Source: Aureobasidium sp. EXF-3400
Lineage: Eukaryota; Ascomycota; Dothideomycetes; Dothideales; Saccotheciaceae
Assembly (NCBI GenBank): GCA_024195585.1
Contig: SWBL01000010.1
Location: forward strand, 124,001-188,000
Direction of reading: 5' to 3'
DNA: 64,000 nucleotides
The first letter of the stretch is position 1. Each line of letters starts with the position of its first letter. The notes beneath the pieces were generated by a model. It saw nothing but the letters and a program-made list of their open reading frames with translations. It was not told the DNA's origin and ran no database searches. A program made the translations under genes and the position numbers. Positions 47,115-57,008 of this stretch are shown piece after piece.

Positions 47115-47519
47115 TTAGGTCAGGCTGGGGTAGAGCGCGGTGTAGTTCTGGAGGAGGTACGAGTCGCGGATGGCATCGCAGGTCTCCTGGAGAAGTTGAC
47201 CGAGCGCCTCAGGAAGAGAGGCGGCATACTGTCTGCCGAGCAGCAGAACGCGGTCGCTGATATCGACCAGACGAGCTCCATAGTAGCCGCTCTCGGGATA
47301 CTCGGCGGTGGTGACGATGATGTCCATCTCGCTTCTTCTGTCAGGGAAAAGCGCGCTGGCGTTGCCTGTGGGAGACGAAGGACATCAGTGAGTGGTGATA
47401 TAGTAGATGCATGACAGGATCTCACCAAAGATCTGTTCGCGCAGGCCACCAATTTCGGCGAGATCTGAGGCTCTGGTGGTGGTAGACATAACACTGCCTT
47501 CAGGTGGTTCGTAGGACAT
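47115..47519 (-). CDS. Small conserved-looking protein of unknown function, 114 residues
   Basis: Two exons, 47519..47426 and 47365..47115, join in phase across a 60-nt intron (GTGAGA to CACAG), giving 114 residues. The start is MSYEPPEGSVMSTTTRASDL. The body looks helical and amphipathic, with EIGGLREQIFGNASAL, LLLGRQYAASLPEALGQLL and ETCDAIRDSYLLQNYTAL. It has no Cys pair, membrane helix or signal peptide. The proper splice signals, phase-consistent join and even composition argue for a real gene. I do not recognise the family. Confidence 0.7.
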
Positions 47520-47990
47520 GTTTGAGAGAGGCTTGGGCGGTGTGTTCAGGTTGTTTTGTAGTAGGATGGAAAAAGTTGAGGTGCGTGTACTGGAGTGAGG
47601 GCTGAAGTGTTGTGTAGGCAGCTTGATGTTGTTGTGTTATAGCGTTTCGTGACACGGCTTGGAGGTAGTCTCGGCATGGCGATGAGCATGAAAGCGCAGA
47701 CCGCCCTCGTTGACAACCAAGCCAATCGTGTGCCGATCGAGAGGAGGTATAGAAACGACAAGTTCGGCACGCAGACCTACACAGACACGGGTAGGAGAAA
47801 GAGAAGCATAGTAAAAGAAACCAGAACTTGATTGAAATGGGGCATGATCATCTAAGGCTCTCCAGGCCGATGGCTGTCTGGAAGTGCATGGCCTTGACTT
47901 GAAAGCAGATATTCGTGTTCAAAGCATGGTAGTGCCTTGTTGTTGACGTTATTGGGTATCTCGTTGACCTTGGAAGAGTACGGTATGGGC
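47520..47990. other. Intergenic: promoter of the 114-residue gene and LSM2 3' flank
   Basis: About 470 bp between two minus-strand genes. Nothing recognised. Confidence 0.5.
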
Positions 47991-48593
47991 CTATGCTTGT
48001 CTGGCCTTTGCGGATGCCTGAGCGGCTTCTGAAGGGTTGTTAGAGCTGTGCGTTTTGCTGAGTGTCCTATCTTTCCCTACCTCTTCTGGTGGCATCCTCC
48101 AACAAAGGAGTGTCGACAGATGCAGCGGGTAGGTGGACGTATCTGACAACGCTTCCTCTGATGAAGACGTTCTTGACCGAGCTCTATTACGATGGCGTAT
48201 CTCGTCAGCGCTCATGTTTCCTCCTTTATCCACCGCCAGTCTCTTGTCATACCATGTGGGGGTACTTGAGGTCGTCCAGAACGGTGATATCGTCAAGCTT
48301 GATGTTGAGGTATTGGTCAACACTCTTCAGGGTTCCGCGGATTGAGATGTCATTCTTGAGCTCCACCGTGACCTCTTGTATGCTTGTCAGAATCGCGTTC
48401 TCGGCATAATCATTGTCCTTGTTGTAGAGACTAACCGGTGTTGACGAGCGTCTTGAAGAAACTATGCGCCCATGTCAGTCCAGAATCGTAATATCGCAGT
48501 CGCGCTGTGCCACAAGCAGCGCATCGTGATTGTATGGCTCTTGCAGACGACCGGCTATACACTTTAACGCTCGACTTACCTGAAGAACAGCAT
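47991..48593 (-). CDS. LSM2: U6 snRNA-associated Sm-like protein LSm2
   Basis: Subunit of the LSm1-7 (cytoplasmic decay) and LSm2-8 (U6 snRNP) rings. Five exons, 48593..48580, 48461..48436, 48374..48253, 48183..48081 and 48028..47991, join in phase to exactly 100 residues. Exon 1 is 14 nt (MLFF plus two bases) and exon 2 is 26 nt; together they give MLFFSFFKTLVNTEVTVELKND, the LSm2 start. Sm motif 1 is VTVELKNDISIRGTLKSVDQYLNIKLD; motif 2 is VKNVFIRGSVVRYVHL. The tail DATRREAAQASAKARQA is basic. Four introns in 303 coding bases is dense even for a fungus. Confidence 0.95.
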
Positions 48594-49178
48594 CTTGTTG
48601 GATTGATGTGATGGTCGCCGTCTTGGTCACTGGCGACAGCTTGAACCACTTGCGGCGAGACTCGACCGCTGATTGGCTCGGCATTACGTCACGTGTGTCG
48701 CTCACAACTGGCACTTTCACACGAGAATGAACATGAAGATCTACTCGATCTCAATCGTAATAGTGAATACTATGCTATCTGTGGTGAATCAGAGGCTTGT
48801 TGTGCTGAGCATCAAACAAACATAATGTTTGTTGGTTCTTTGTGATCATGGACTGGAGGAGGTACAACATGCTAAGGCTTCGCTTGGCAGGAACATGACC
48901 GCATCCGTCAACAATCTTTCTTCTCTTTTCTACAAGCACAGCGGAACAACGAGGAGCAGTTTCTGTTCTGCATCTCCGATCCAACATGCTAAAGGTCCGC
49001 AAATGTAGGCTTGGCTGATGGAGTCGTATGGAGAATGAGCCGTACCATCCGCGGGTGCAAGTGTCTCCCGGCGCAAGTATGATGTCGTCAACATGGCGTA
49101 AATCAACGATGATGGACTTTGTAAGGAAGCTCCATAATATCCTGCCCCTCATAAGGCTTCGACCATTTTGCAACCAAC
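48594..49178. other. Divergent intergenic region LSM2 / SDR gene
   Basis: About 585 bp shared promoter region. A minus-strand open frame 48775-49173 has no recognisable content and overlaps the region just before the SDR start. Confidence 0.5.
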
Positions 49179-50225
49179 ATGCTTCGCCTTTTCTCTAGAA
49201 CTGCTCAATCAACTGTCACAAGTGCTTTCAGACCTAACCAAACTCTTACCACTATCACAAAAGCAACCATGAGCGGTATGTCCCTCTGACCATGTCGATT
49301 TACCAATTGGACATACCTAACGGTCTTTATAGGAAAAGCAGAGAACCCCCAGCTGAAGAACACCGACCTCTTCGATGTTTCGCACATCACTGCCGTTGTT
49401 ACTGGTGGCGGCACCGGCATTGGCCTCATGATCACCCAGGCCCTTGTCAGCAACGGAGCCAAGGTCTACATCACCGGTAGAAGAAAGGAGAAGCTTGACA
49501 AGGCCATTGAGCTCTACAGCACTGGTCCCGGCAGTATCCACGCTCTTCCTGGAGACGTCAGCGACAAGGAGGATGTCATCCGTATTGCCAAAGAGATGGA
49601 GTCAAACGAACCCAACGGCATTCAACTGCTGGTCAACAACGCTGGTATCGCCAGAGACGACAACACAAAGTTTTCCTCTAATGGCCAGCCCGATATGACC
49701 GATGCTAAGGCCATCTCGGAGCACTTCTTGAAGACCGAGCCTGACCAGTTCGCCGAGACCTTCAAAACCAACGTCGCTGCTGTCTACTACATGTCCATGG
49801 CATTCCTACCTCTGCTGGCCAAGGGTCGCGAGGTAACTCCTGGCTACACTTCAAGTGTCGTCAATGTCAGCTCTATCAGTGGTGCCATGAAGGGATCTAG
49901 CAATGGTCAATTCGCCTACGCTGCTTCCAAGGCTGCTGCAACTCACGTCAGCCGTATGCTTGCAACCACCTTCAAGGACACCAAGGTCCGCTGTAATGTC
50001 ATCGCTCCTGGTGTCTTCCCCAGCGAGATGACTGCTGGCAGCTCAGGTGATGACAACAAGAGCAAGCTTGACATGAAGCCCAGTAACCCTGCTGGCAGAT
50101 TTGGCCACGATACCGACATGGCGGCTACAATCCTCTTCCTCGCTGGACGCGGAGGAGTCTTCTACAATGAGCAGATCATGTACCCTGACGGTGGTAACAC
50201 GCTAGTCCAACCAAGCTACTGCTAA
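49179..50225 (+). CDS. Short-chain dehydrogenase/reductase, possible mitochondrial form
   Basis: NAD(P)-dependent classical SDR. Exons 49179..49275 and 49333..50225 join in phase (MSG then KAENPQLKN) to 329 residues. Cofactor and catalytic motifs: TGGGTGIG, NNAG, the serine in VNVSSISG, and YAASK, then NVIAPGVFPSEM. The first 30 residues (MLRLFSRTAQSTVTSAFRP) have arginines and hydroxyls and no acid, like a mitochondrial presequence; Met31 just before the intron would give a 299-residue cytosolic form. The extended loop between NNAG and the catalytic serine resembles fungal rhamnolipid/acetoacetyl-type SDRs, but the substrate is unknown. Confidence 0.9.
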
Positions 50226-50673
50226 TCGACCTACAACGACGACGATATGAATATGACTTTACTGTGAAGTAATCACACAATTTTTATAATTGATCGACAC
50301 TTTCATGCTGTGACGTGCAGCACGTGGAAAACGATATGTGCCATTGTCATTTTTCCGGTGTGTCTCCCAGGCGAGTGAATGTTTTGTGACTTTGTTTACG
50401 CCGACTTCTCGACTCACTCACAAGTCTCACTTCGACGTCTCACTCCCATGCGACATTGATTTACACATCACTGAGACTATTCGATCCATTCATCAACAAC
50501 ACGACCATTGACAAATTGAGGTCTCTTCGCAGCCACGATCAGTCAATCTCATCGCGAACAAAGTTGAATTTCCATCAACCTCATCAGCTCTTTGCGCGCG
50601 CTTTGGTTCTATAAGCCACCTCATTTCTGCTCTTTGTTAGCCACACATCTCCTCGACCACAAAGACTCCCACC
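50226..50673. other. Intergenic between tandem plus-strand genes
   Basis: About 450 bp. A CACGTG-like core is near 50324. No gene seen. Confidence 0.45.
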
Positions 50674-52149
50674 ATGCCTTCATACAAAGAACTGCGTGCC
50701 CAGGGTCTTTCCACCTACCCTGCAACATATCCCACCCCAGCCATCAACGCTCGCGGTGAATCTGTCTACATTCACCAAAGAGTCAAGTGGACTGGCAACT
50801 TCCTCGACGCCGAACTCGAGCACATCGAGGTTCCCGCAAACAACTTCTCATCACTCGTCCCCGCCAACACCGCCACCAACACAACACAACAAGGTCCCTC
50901 ATCAAAAGACCTAACAATGTTCTCTCACCAATCTTCGTTCAGCAAGCAGGCTCTTGCTGTTCCCTACCCCGCCGCACCAGAGAGAGACGAGAAGGGATTG
51001 TTCCCAGCCAGACCTGAGAACCTTCCTGTCAGACCCCCGATTCCTGCTCAAGACGCCATCCGCGAGAGGTCCTTCGGCAAGCTCATCACCAACGAGAGAC
51101 CCCTGACTGTCGACGAGAGCATTGCTCGCAACAGTCAGTTCCTCGTTGATTCGCACCGATGGATGTCATGGGCCTCGAAAATGCCTAAGGAGTGGGATCT
51201 TCTGACCGAGAAGGAGTACAATCACTTCACCAGCGTGATGACGCCAGCCGAGTCGCAGGTCGACAAGCCAAACGTCGACAAGGATTCACAGATCGTGCTT
51301 CTCTTCGTCGTCGTTGGAGTGCTCCTGTGGGCCTTTGGCGCCGCGTCATTGATTCAGCTCCTTCCTCTTGTCGTCCTCATGGTTGGAGTCATTCAGATCA
51401 ACCGCCAGAACAGCCTTGACCCGATCGGTGTCTTGAGCTTCGCCACTCTGAACCCCATCGAATCCCTGAACCTCCTCGGGTACTGGACCCTTGGGATGCT
51501 TAGTGTTGCTGTTCTCGTTGTCTCCTCCCTTGTCACCTCTCTCCTCTGGCTTCTCAACCAAGTGGTTGCCTCCTTAGCAGGCGCCAACTCTGGTTTCCGC
51601 AGTGTCTCTCTTGACGCGACTGCTTTTGTGCATGATGCAAAGCAGGTCTTCACAAGGAACGTCTCTGTGTCTCGGTTGGCTACCTGGATCATTGGGGCGT
51701 TACTGGCATACTGGAACATCAAGTTGATGCAAGAGCCTTCAACTGCCTGCATTCTCGTCTGTATGGTACTCTGCATCTTCCTGGTAATCTGCGTTGTGTC
51801 GTCCTTCGTGGAGCGCCCTCGTAGTGCAGCAAATGACAGCAACCCTGTCATCCCTCCTCCTACGACCCCGCCTGCTACTCCTGCTGCTCAGGTTGTCCCT
51901 ACCCCTAGCGTAGCCACAACTCTGTTCGGACGCAGTGGTGTCGCCTTCGCTGACCCACTGTCGACTCTGCAGTCAGTCAGCATAAAGTCGCTTCCTGATG
52001 GTCTTCGCCCGAAACCACTGGTCTACGACTTTGGCACGCCGATCCCAGGTCCCTTGAGCAAGGACTTTGGTGCTCGCCGTACTCCCGAGGGACTCTACCA
52101 AGTCCAACCCACCTTCTTCACTTCTCCACCGAGGCAAACCTTTACTTGA
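50674..52149 (+). CDS. Unknown fungal multi-pass membrane protein, 491 residues
   Basis: Single exon, clear ATG after a C-rich leader. Residues 1-200 are soluble and hydrophilic, with YIHQRVKWTGNFLDAELEH and a W-containing patch HRWMSWASKMPKEW. Hydrophobic segments follow at about 206-223, 225-242, 267-295, 335-348 and 358-380, so four or five membrane helices. The tail from 382 is Pro/Thr-rich (PPPTTPPATPAAQ) and ends with short conserved-looking patches (VYDFGTPIPGPL). No transporter or enzyme motif is visible. I do not recognise the family; likely a conserved fungal protein given even codon use and length. Confidence 0.75.
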   Translation: MPSYKELRAQGLSTYPATYPTPAINARGESVYIHQRVKWTGNFLDAELEHIEVPANNFSSLVPANTATNTTQQGPSSKDLTMFSHQSSFSKQALAVPYPAAPERDEKGLFPARPENLPVRPPIPAQDAIRERSFGKLITNERPLTVDESIARNSQFLVDSHRWMSWASKMPKEWDLLTEKEYNHFTSVMTPAESQVDKPNVDKDSQIVLLFVVVGVLLWAFGAASLIQLLPLVVLMVGVIQINRQNSLDPIGVLSFATLNPIESLNLLGYWTLGMLSVAVLVVSSLVTSLLWLLNQVVASLAGANSGFRSVSLDATAFVHDAKQVFTRNVSVSRLATWIIGALLAYWNIKLMQEPSTACILVCMVLCIFLVICVVSSFVERPRSAANDSNPVIPPPTTPPATPAAQVVPTPSVATTLFGRSGVAFADPLSTLQSVSIKSLPDGLRPKPLVYDFGTPIPGPLSKDFGARRTPEGLYQVQPTFFTSPPRQTFT

Positions 52150-52663
52150 GTGCGGCATCTCAATGCATGAATCTTTTCGGAGAGTATGCTTGTCCATTGA
52201 GAGCCCAATCTTGCTGGTCAAGAGAACGACTTTCGATGGACAAGCGTATCTTTCTGACTGATTCTTGCATTTTGACTGCTGTATAAGCACCAGGAATGTG
52301 TTTGGGGGAAGTGTCGGAGTTTGGGGCGGATGCGGCGTCAGGAGCAGGTACCTTGTCGTTTTTTTGTGTATAGAGCATACTTCACGTCGAGCTATGGAAA
52401 GGCAAAGATGTTTTTACAATCTGTACAGTATCCGAGGAGAGCTAGTATGTGTTGAACATACTGGAGAGAAATTCTTTGTTTCTTTGTCTCTTTTATTTCC
52501 CCGACTTTTTTCTCTCGTCGACTTCTTTGTTATTTACCACCCGCTTCCGGTGGAGAAGGCCGACTAAAACATGCCTACCTTTCTCAATCGCCCTCCGTCA
52601 TGGCTGTTCAAACGATACATCAAATCATCTCCAGTGTCCAACAAATCTGGGTAGGAGTCCAAA
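52150..52663. other. Intergenic with a possible alternative first exon
   Basis: About 510 bp. A short open frame from 52571 (MPTFLNRPPSWLFKRYIKS) ends just before the next gene. It may be a uORF, or a first exon spliced to 52699. Confidence 0.5.
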
Positions 52664-54988
52664 ATGTCACACACACCGCAAAAACTCGCCCTGAACAGCG
52701 GCCTACTGGAGCAGCTACAAGCAAGATTCCCATCAGATATACCACCGAGTCCATCATCACCAATCGCAAAAGGCATCGCAGCACTCGAACGCCGGACATC
52801 AAACAGGTCGGCGACCAGTCAGTACAATAAGCCTGGCAGTCGTACCGCATCACCTCTCCACATGAACCTGGCGACAGAAACACCGCCAGGTATCAGAAGT
52901 ACAGCTTCTTCGCCTGGCCCTTTACCCGGCAACAGACGGGTCCCTCCACCTCCTCTGAAGACCAAGATAAGGCCTGCCAGCGAGTTGTTCCTACCCACAC
53001 CCAGAACAGCCAAGAGTGCCGGCTTCAGATTCTCTACAATCATTCCCGAAGATGGTCTGGCCATCAAGTCAGAACCAGCAACACCAGAAACACCCATCTC
53101 AGTACCTTCATTCTCAACGCCTGCACTATCACCAGTATCTGCCTCCATTGCCGACGCCATCAGTCGTGTGGATGTGGGTGCATCAGTCCAAAATGCTATC
53201 GATAATCTGAGCAAGCCAGAAGCGAATCGCTTCATCTTTCCTCCTTTGAGGTCTTCGACTGCTCCACCTACGAGTCTACGTCGACAACCCAGTTTCGCAT
53301 CCATGAAGTCATCAAAATCATTACCCCTACAAACACTGAGCACTCGCCTCGCCCGCATGAGCCGTGCAGGAGGTGGAAGTTCTCGCGGTGCTGGCGTCAA
53401 CCCTAATCTCTCACCCAAGAAAAGAGGCTCGCATTTCTCTGGCATCGACAAAGACCTCACAGCGGATAGGAGAGTGAGTTTCATGCTGGCAAAGCACAAG
53501 TCCAATCTGGAGAGTGTGCTGGCATCTCCCATCGAGGAACAGGCACCTGTCAAACCTGTTCTACGAAAAGCCGCAACGAGTGTTATGCCTTGGCGTAAAA
53601 GAGCCAGAGGTGAAACAATGAGCATGCTTCTCGACTCTGGCTTCTTTCCTGTTCAAGAGTTCATCTACGAAAAGAACGACACACCACCATCATCAGCGAC
53701 GCGCAGCCCAAGCAAACGCAATCAACTCGCTTTGAACATTCTTGTCAAAGACTTGCCAACCGATCGTCCATCTTCAATCGTCAACACACCCACAAACTTT
53801 TACCAACAAGGCCACACGAGCCTGAGAAGGTCGACGCGCAGTACTCAGCGTCGTTCACTGGGCCCTCGACGCAGAGTCTTGACTGCGGCTTCCGTATCGA
53901 GCTCGCAAGCCTCGCCCATAACGGTCACTCAGAAGACTGTCACTACACCTCTCCACTCACCAACAAGTCCAACAACTCCACTGACACCTACCAAAGCTCT
54001 GGCAGCATTGACTGCCGGTATGCTCTTACCACCATCACCAGGTGCAGACGACAGTCCAAAGTCTGGTCAACCATCGCCAGGCATCTTAGAAGTGATTCCC
54101 GAAGACAACGGCGGAACGACCGCTCACTCGATCATGTCTCCCATCTCTCACAACTCTGTGCGCTCCATCCCTGAAGCACCCGCTTTGCCAGACGCCACAG
54201 GCAGTGAAATTCATCTCAGTTCTGGCACTGTCCTCATGGTCAAAACACCCGAATCCACAGCCTGGCGCCGTTCGGTCTACATCCAAGGACCTATCAAATT
54301 ACCCACTCCAGCCGTAGTGCCACGTAAAGGCAGCATCGCAACACTCGACCCTTTCCAAGATGTCCTCAGCAACACGCCCATTCCTCGCCGCAAATCAGAA
54401 GACACATGTCTCGATGATATCTGCGACTGGTACGACACATGGAACTACTGCCCAGTCTCCTTTGCTGGAGATGAATTTACTCTTGACGCTGCGCATCTGG
54501 TAAACGAATACGCAATGCTCCCACTCACCGAAGAACCCGAAAACGCCATCGATCACACAATGCGATCGCCCTCCCCTGCACCCCCACTGGCAAAACAAGT
54601 AGCAGCAGCAATGCTCCGCCCCGACACCACAGCCATAAAACCTCGCCCACGAATGAGTATGCCCATGGTCCCCCTCCCCGACCTCCCCAAACCCTCCTCC
54701 AACACCAGCTCTGAAAACCTCTTGCATCAAAAGGGACATTCCAGAAACAGCAGTGGAGAAACTTCATACAAGAGTGCTTCTTCTGATCCTATTCACCGCA
54801 CTGATAGTAGAGGTAGCGGTATGAGTGAGATTTCTTCGGTTGAGGAGAAGAGTTGGTTCGAGAATGATGTTAAAGCAAAGGCTAAGAGAGGCAGTTTGCA
54901 GGAAATGGGGGAGCAACAGTTGAAGCAGAAACCTGCCAGGATGAGTAGGATGAGGAGGTTTGTGCAGACTGCTAGTGCGATTTTGTGA
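52664..54988 (+). CDS. Unknown, largely disordered fungal protein, 774 residues
   Basis: Single long exon starting MSHTPQKLALNSG. Most of it is Ser/Pro/Thr-rich and basic with many SP/TP sites, suggesting heavy phosphorylation. Ordered-looking parts are SGLLEQLQARFPSDIP near the start, DRRVSFMLAKHKSNLESVLASP (about 270), and a C-terminal patch DICDWYDTWNYCPVSFAGDEFTLDAAHLV (about 590) with Trp/Tyr/Cys. The tail is basic (ARMSRMRRFVQTASAIL). I do not recognise the family. An alternative start at 52571 with a 48-nt intron (52651-52698) would replace the first 12 residues by 27 others and give 789 residues. Confidence 0.75.
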   Translation: MSHTPQKLALNSGLLEQLQARFPSDIPPSPSSPIAKGIAALERRTSNRSATSQYNKPGSRTASPLHMNLATETPPGIRSTASSPGPLPGNRRVPPPPLKTKIRPASELFLPTPRTAKSAGFRFSTIIPEDGLAIKSEPATPETPISVPSFSTPALSPVSASIADAISRVDVGASVQNAIDNLSKPEANRFIFPPLRSSTAPPTSLRRQPSFASMKSSKSLPLQTLSTRLARMSRAGGGSSRGAGVNPNLSPKKRGSHFSGIDKDLTADRRVSFMLAKHKSNLESVLASPIEEQAPVKPVLRKAATSVMPWRKRARGETMSMLLDSGFFPVQEFIYEKNDTPPSSATRSPSKRNQLALNILVKDLPTDRPSSIVNTPTNFYQQGHTSLRRSTRSTQRRSLGPRRRVLTAASVSSSQASPITVTQKTVTTPLHSPTSPTTPLTPTKALAALTAGMLLPPSPGADDSPKSGQPSPGILEVIPEDNGGTTAHSIMSPISHNSVRSIPEAPALPDATGSEIHLSSGTVLMVKTPESTAWRRSVYIQGPIKLPTPAVVPRKGSIATLDPFQDVLSNTPIPRRKSEDTCLDDICDWYDTWNYCPVSFAGDEFTLDAAHLVNEYAMLPLTEEPENAIDHTMRSPSPAPPLAKQVAAAMLRPDTTAIKPRPRMSMPMVPLPDLPKPSSNTSSENLLHQKGHSRNSSGETSYKSASSDPIHRTDSRGSGMSEISSVEEKSWFENDVKAKAKRGSLQEMGEQQLKQKPARMSRMRRFVQTASAIL

Positions 54989-56452
54989 GGAGGTTACGAG
55001 AATTGAAAGTAATTGAGAGATTCCTGCAAGGTGTTTCAGTGGGAAAGGCCAAAGCAACAATACTACTTTGCCTTTTTATAGCTGCTCTTGTCGCATGAGT
55101 TGCAGTAGGAGATCATCCTTTCAGCAGACAAATACACTTTTCAAATCAGAACATTCACCAAGACTTTCTGGTATAAAACCACTGCATATCCATTTACAGT
55201 TCCTTTCTTCTTTCTCTCATAACCAACCACATCACCGCCCATGGTGTGCGTTCTGTACCAACCTGACATGAGCAACTCTCGTTGCGCCCGCATATGTTAT
55301 CGAGAGTCATCGTCGACGACGCACTTCGGGTCCCGATCGATGCGGTAAAGAGACATGTATCGCCTACATACGTCCCTTTGTCGAACGTATTACGTTAACG
55401 CACGAAGAAGACGAGAAGGCTCCATCGACGAGATGATTGCTAGCATAGCTACAGGATACCATCGACGCATTTCGGGTCCTCGTTAATGTCGATTATAGGG
55501 TGTATCGTTAAGACTCGACCATTGGTAGAGAGCAATACGTTAACGCACGGAGGCGATGAGAGCGCTTTCATGATGCGAAAATTACTAGTAACAGCTGCTG
55601 GAACAGGGTGAGGTCGCGCTCTGGGTTCCATTCGACGCGGTAAAGAGACTTGTAAAGTCTACTCGCATTCCTTCGTCGAGGGGATTGCGTCTACGCACGA
55701 AAGCGATAAGGGTGTAATGAAAACCAGAATAGCTATGGGAACAGTAGGGTCGCGTTCCGGGTTCTGGGTGATGTAATTTTGAGAGTGTATCGTCTACTCG
55801 TGTTCCTTTGTCAAAGAGATTGCATTGACCCACGAAGGCGACGAGAGAGCTTTACCGATGAGTTTTACTGGTGATAGCTGCGTGGACACAAAGGTCGCGT
55901 TCCGGGTTTCGGTGATGTAGATTTGAGAGTACATCGTCTACATGCGTTCCGTGATCAAACGTATTGCGGTCATACACGAGAAGAAGAGCTGTGCTTTCTC
56001 AATGGAAAACTCACTGATCAAAATCAAGGACACGCTTCGGGTTCGATTCGATGTTGCTTAAAGAAGTGTATCGTCTACACTCGCTCCTTGTTTGGAGGTA
56101 TTACAGTGATGCACGAAGAGGACAAATTCTCCTTAGAGCCAATATTCCTATCTTACATGAAGAAGAAGAAGGTCAGATCTCCCACATGCAAAAAGCCTAG
56201 AAGGATGGTATCTATCTCAATACATGATGTCCTCATCGAAGTATTCATGTTCCAGAGAGAAGAACCACAACTGTGGTCTCTCGCCCAAGAGCAAACAAAT
56301 CAAACATGCCCAACCCTGCCTCTCATTCACCCATGACGTCTTCTATCCATTATCCATCATAAACCACAAATCTCATATACGCCCAGTTTACCACCCGATT
56401 GTACCGATTGTACCGATTCAGCCAAGGAAGAAATCAAGCCTAATCAATCACC
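54989..56452. other. Intergenic containing a satellite-like array
   Basis: About 1.46 kb. The middle is the approximately 142-bp tandem array; the flanks hold no gene. A short run of GATTGTACC-type 10-bp repeats precedes the next start (56394-56420). Confidence 0.6.
55315..56150. repeat. Diverged tandem array, about six copies of a ~142-bp unit
   Basis: The CGGGT core recurs at 55328, 55473, 55621 (TGGGT variant), 55758, 55903 and 56038, spaced 145, 148, 137, 145 and 135 bp. Within each unit the same blocks follow in order: CGGGT, then TGTATCGTCTAC-like, then CCTTTGTC-like, then GCACGAAG-GCGACGAGA-like. Copies have diverged by both transitions and transversions. Stops interrupt every frame, so it is not a repeat protein. 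Confidence 0.85.
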
Positions 56453-56703
56453 ATGCCCGAAGTCCTCAAGTGCCCTAAGTGCGACGCCAACGCCGATGTA
56501 ACAAAAGATGGTAAGACAAGTCACGCAAGAAACTATGTGATCATCCACTGACGGTTGCACAGGTAAATGGGCACATTGTGCTTCATGTAAGTTATTTTCT
56601 GACTATCTAGAATTAGAAGCTGATTACTAGTCCAGGCAACAACATCTTCCAGCCCAGTGAGAGCCCTGATATGAAGGAGGGTGAAAAGAAAGAGTCGAAG
56701 TAG
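56453..56703 (+). CDS. 49-residue CxxC zinc-ribbon protein
   Basis: Three exons, 56453..56510, 56563..56586 (24 nt) and 56636..56703, join in phase to 49 residues. It starts MPEVLKCPKCDANADVTKD and continues GKWAHCASCNNIF before a Lys/Glu tail. Four cysteines at 7, 10, 25 and 28 make a CxxC-14-CxxC zinc ribbon, as in small nucleic-acid-binding or ribosome-linked proteins. Donors GTAAGA and GTAAGT and acceptors CACAG and CCAG are all standard, which makes chance assembly unlikely. Too small and split for simple ORF calling. Function unknown. Confidence 0.72.
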
Positions 56704-57008
56704 ATAAAGGACCTGTGCACTACATTTTATCTGGGCGAGCGATCGTTAGTCATTGGCGTGTAGACAGATTCTGTGGAGCACTGAGACAACTCGATGCATT
56801 TGGGCATCAAGAACTTGGAAAGGACAATAGACATGAGTTTAAACTCTCAAATGTTATCTTGAAGTTTATTGGCTCTGAAGAGAAAGGGAAATAGATGATC
56901 TGTTTTTGGTTTCTTTGCATCAAAGGAGAATATAGGCTACATCTACCAAACCGACGATCGTCTTCTCCCAATCTGACGTGCTGGAGATAACAAAACGAAC
57001 TCGCAAAT
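56704..57008. other. Short intergenic between convergent genes
   Basis: About 305 bp holding both 3' regions. Nothing else recognised. Confidence 0.5.

Noticed and set aside
56036..56052. B-box-like GGTTCGATTC suggesting a tRNA
   Set aside because: No A box or acceptor/anticodon stems at the right spacing, and the other array copies do not keep the motif.
55923..56336. 137-codon plus-strand open frame
   Set aside because: It begins inside the 142-bp array and other units have stops in the same phase, so it is a chance frame.
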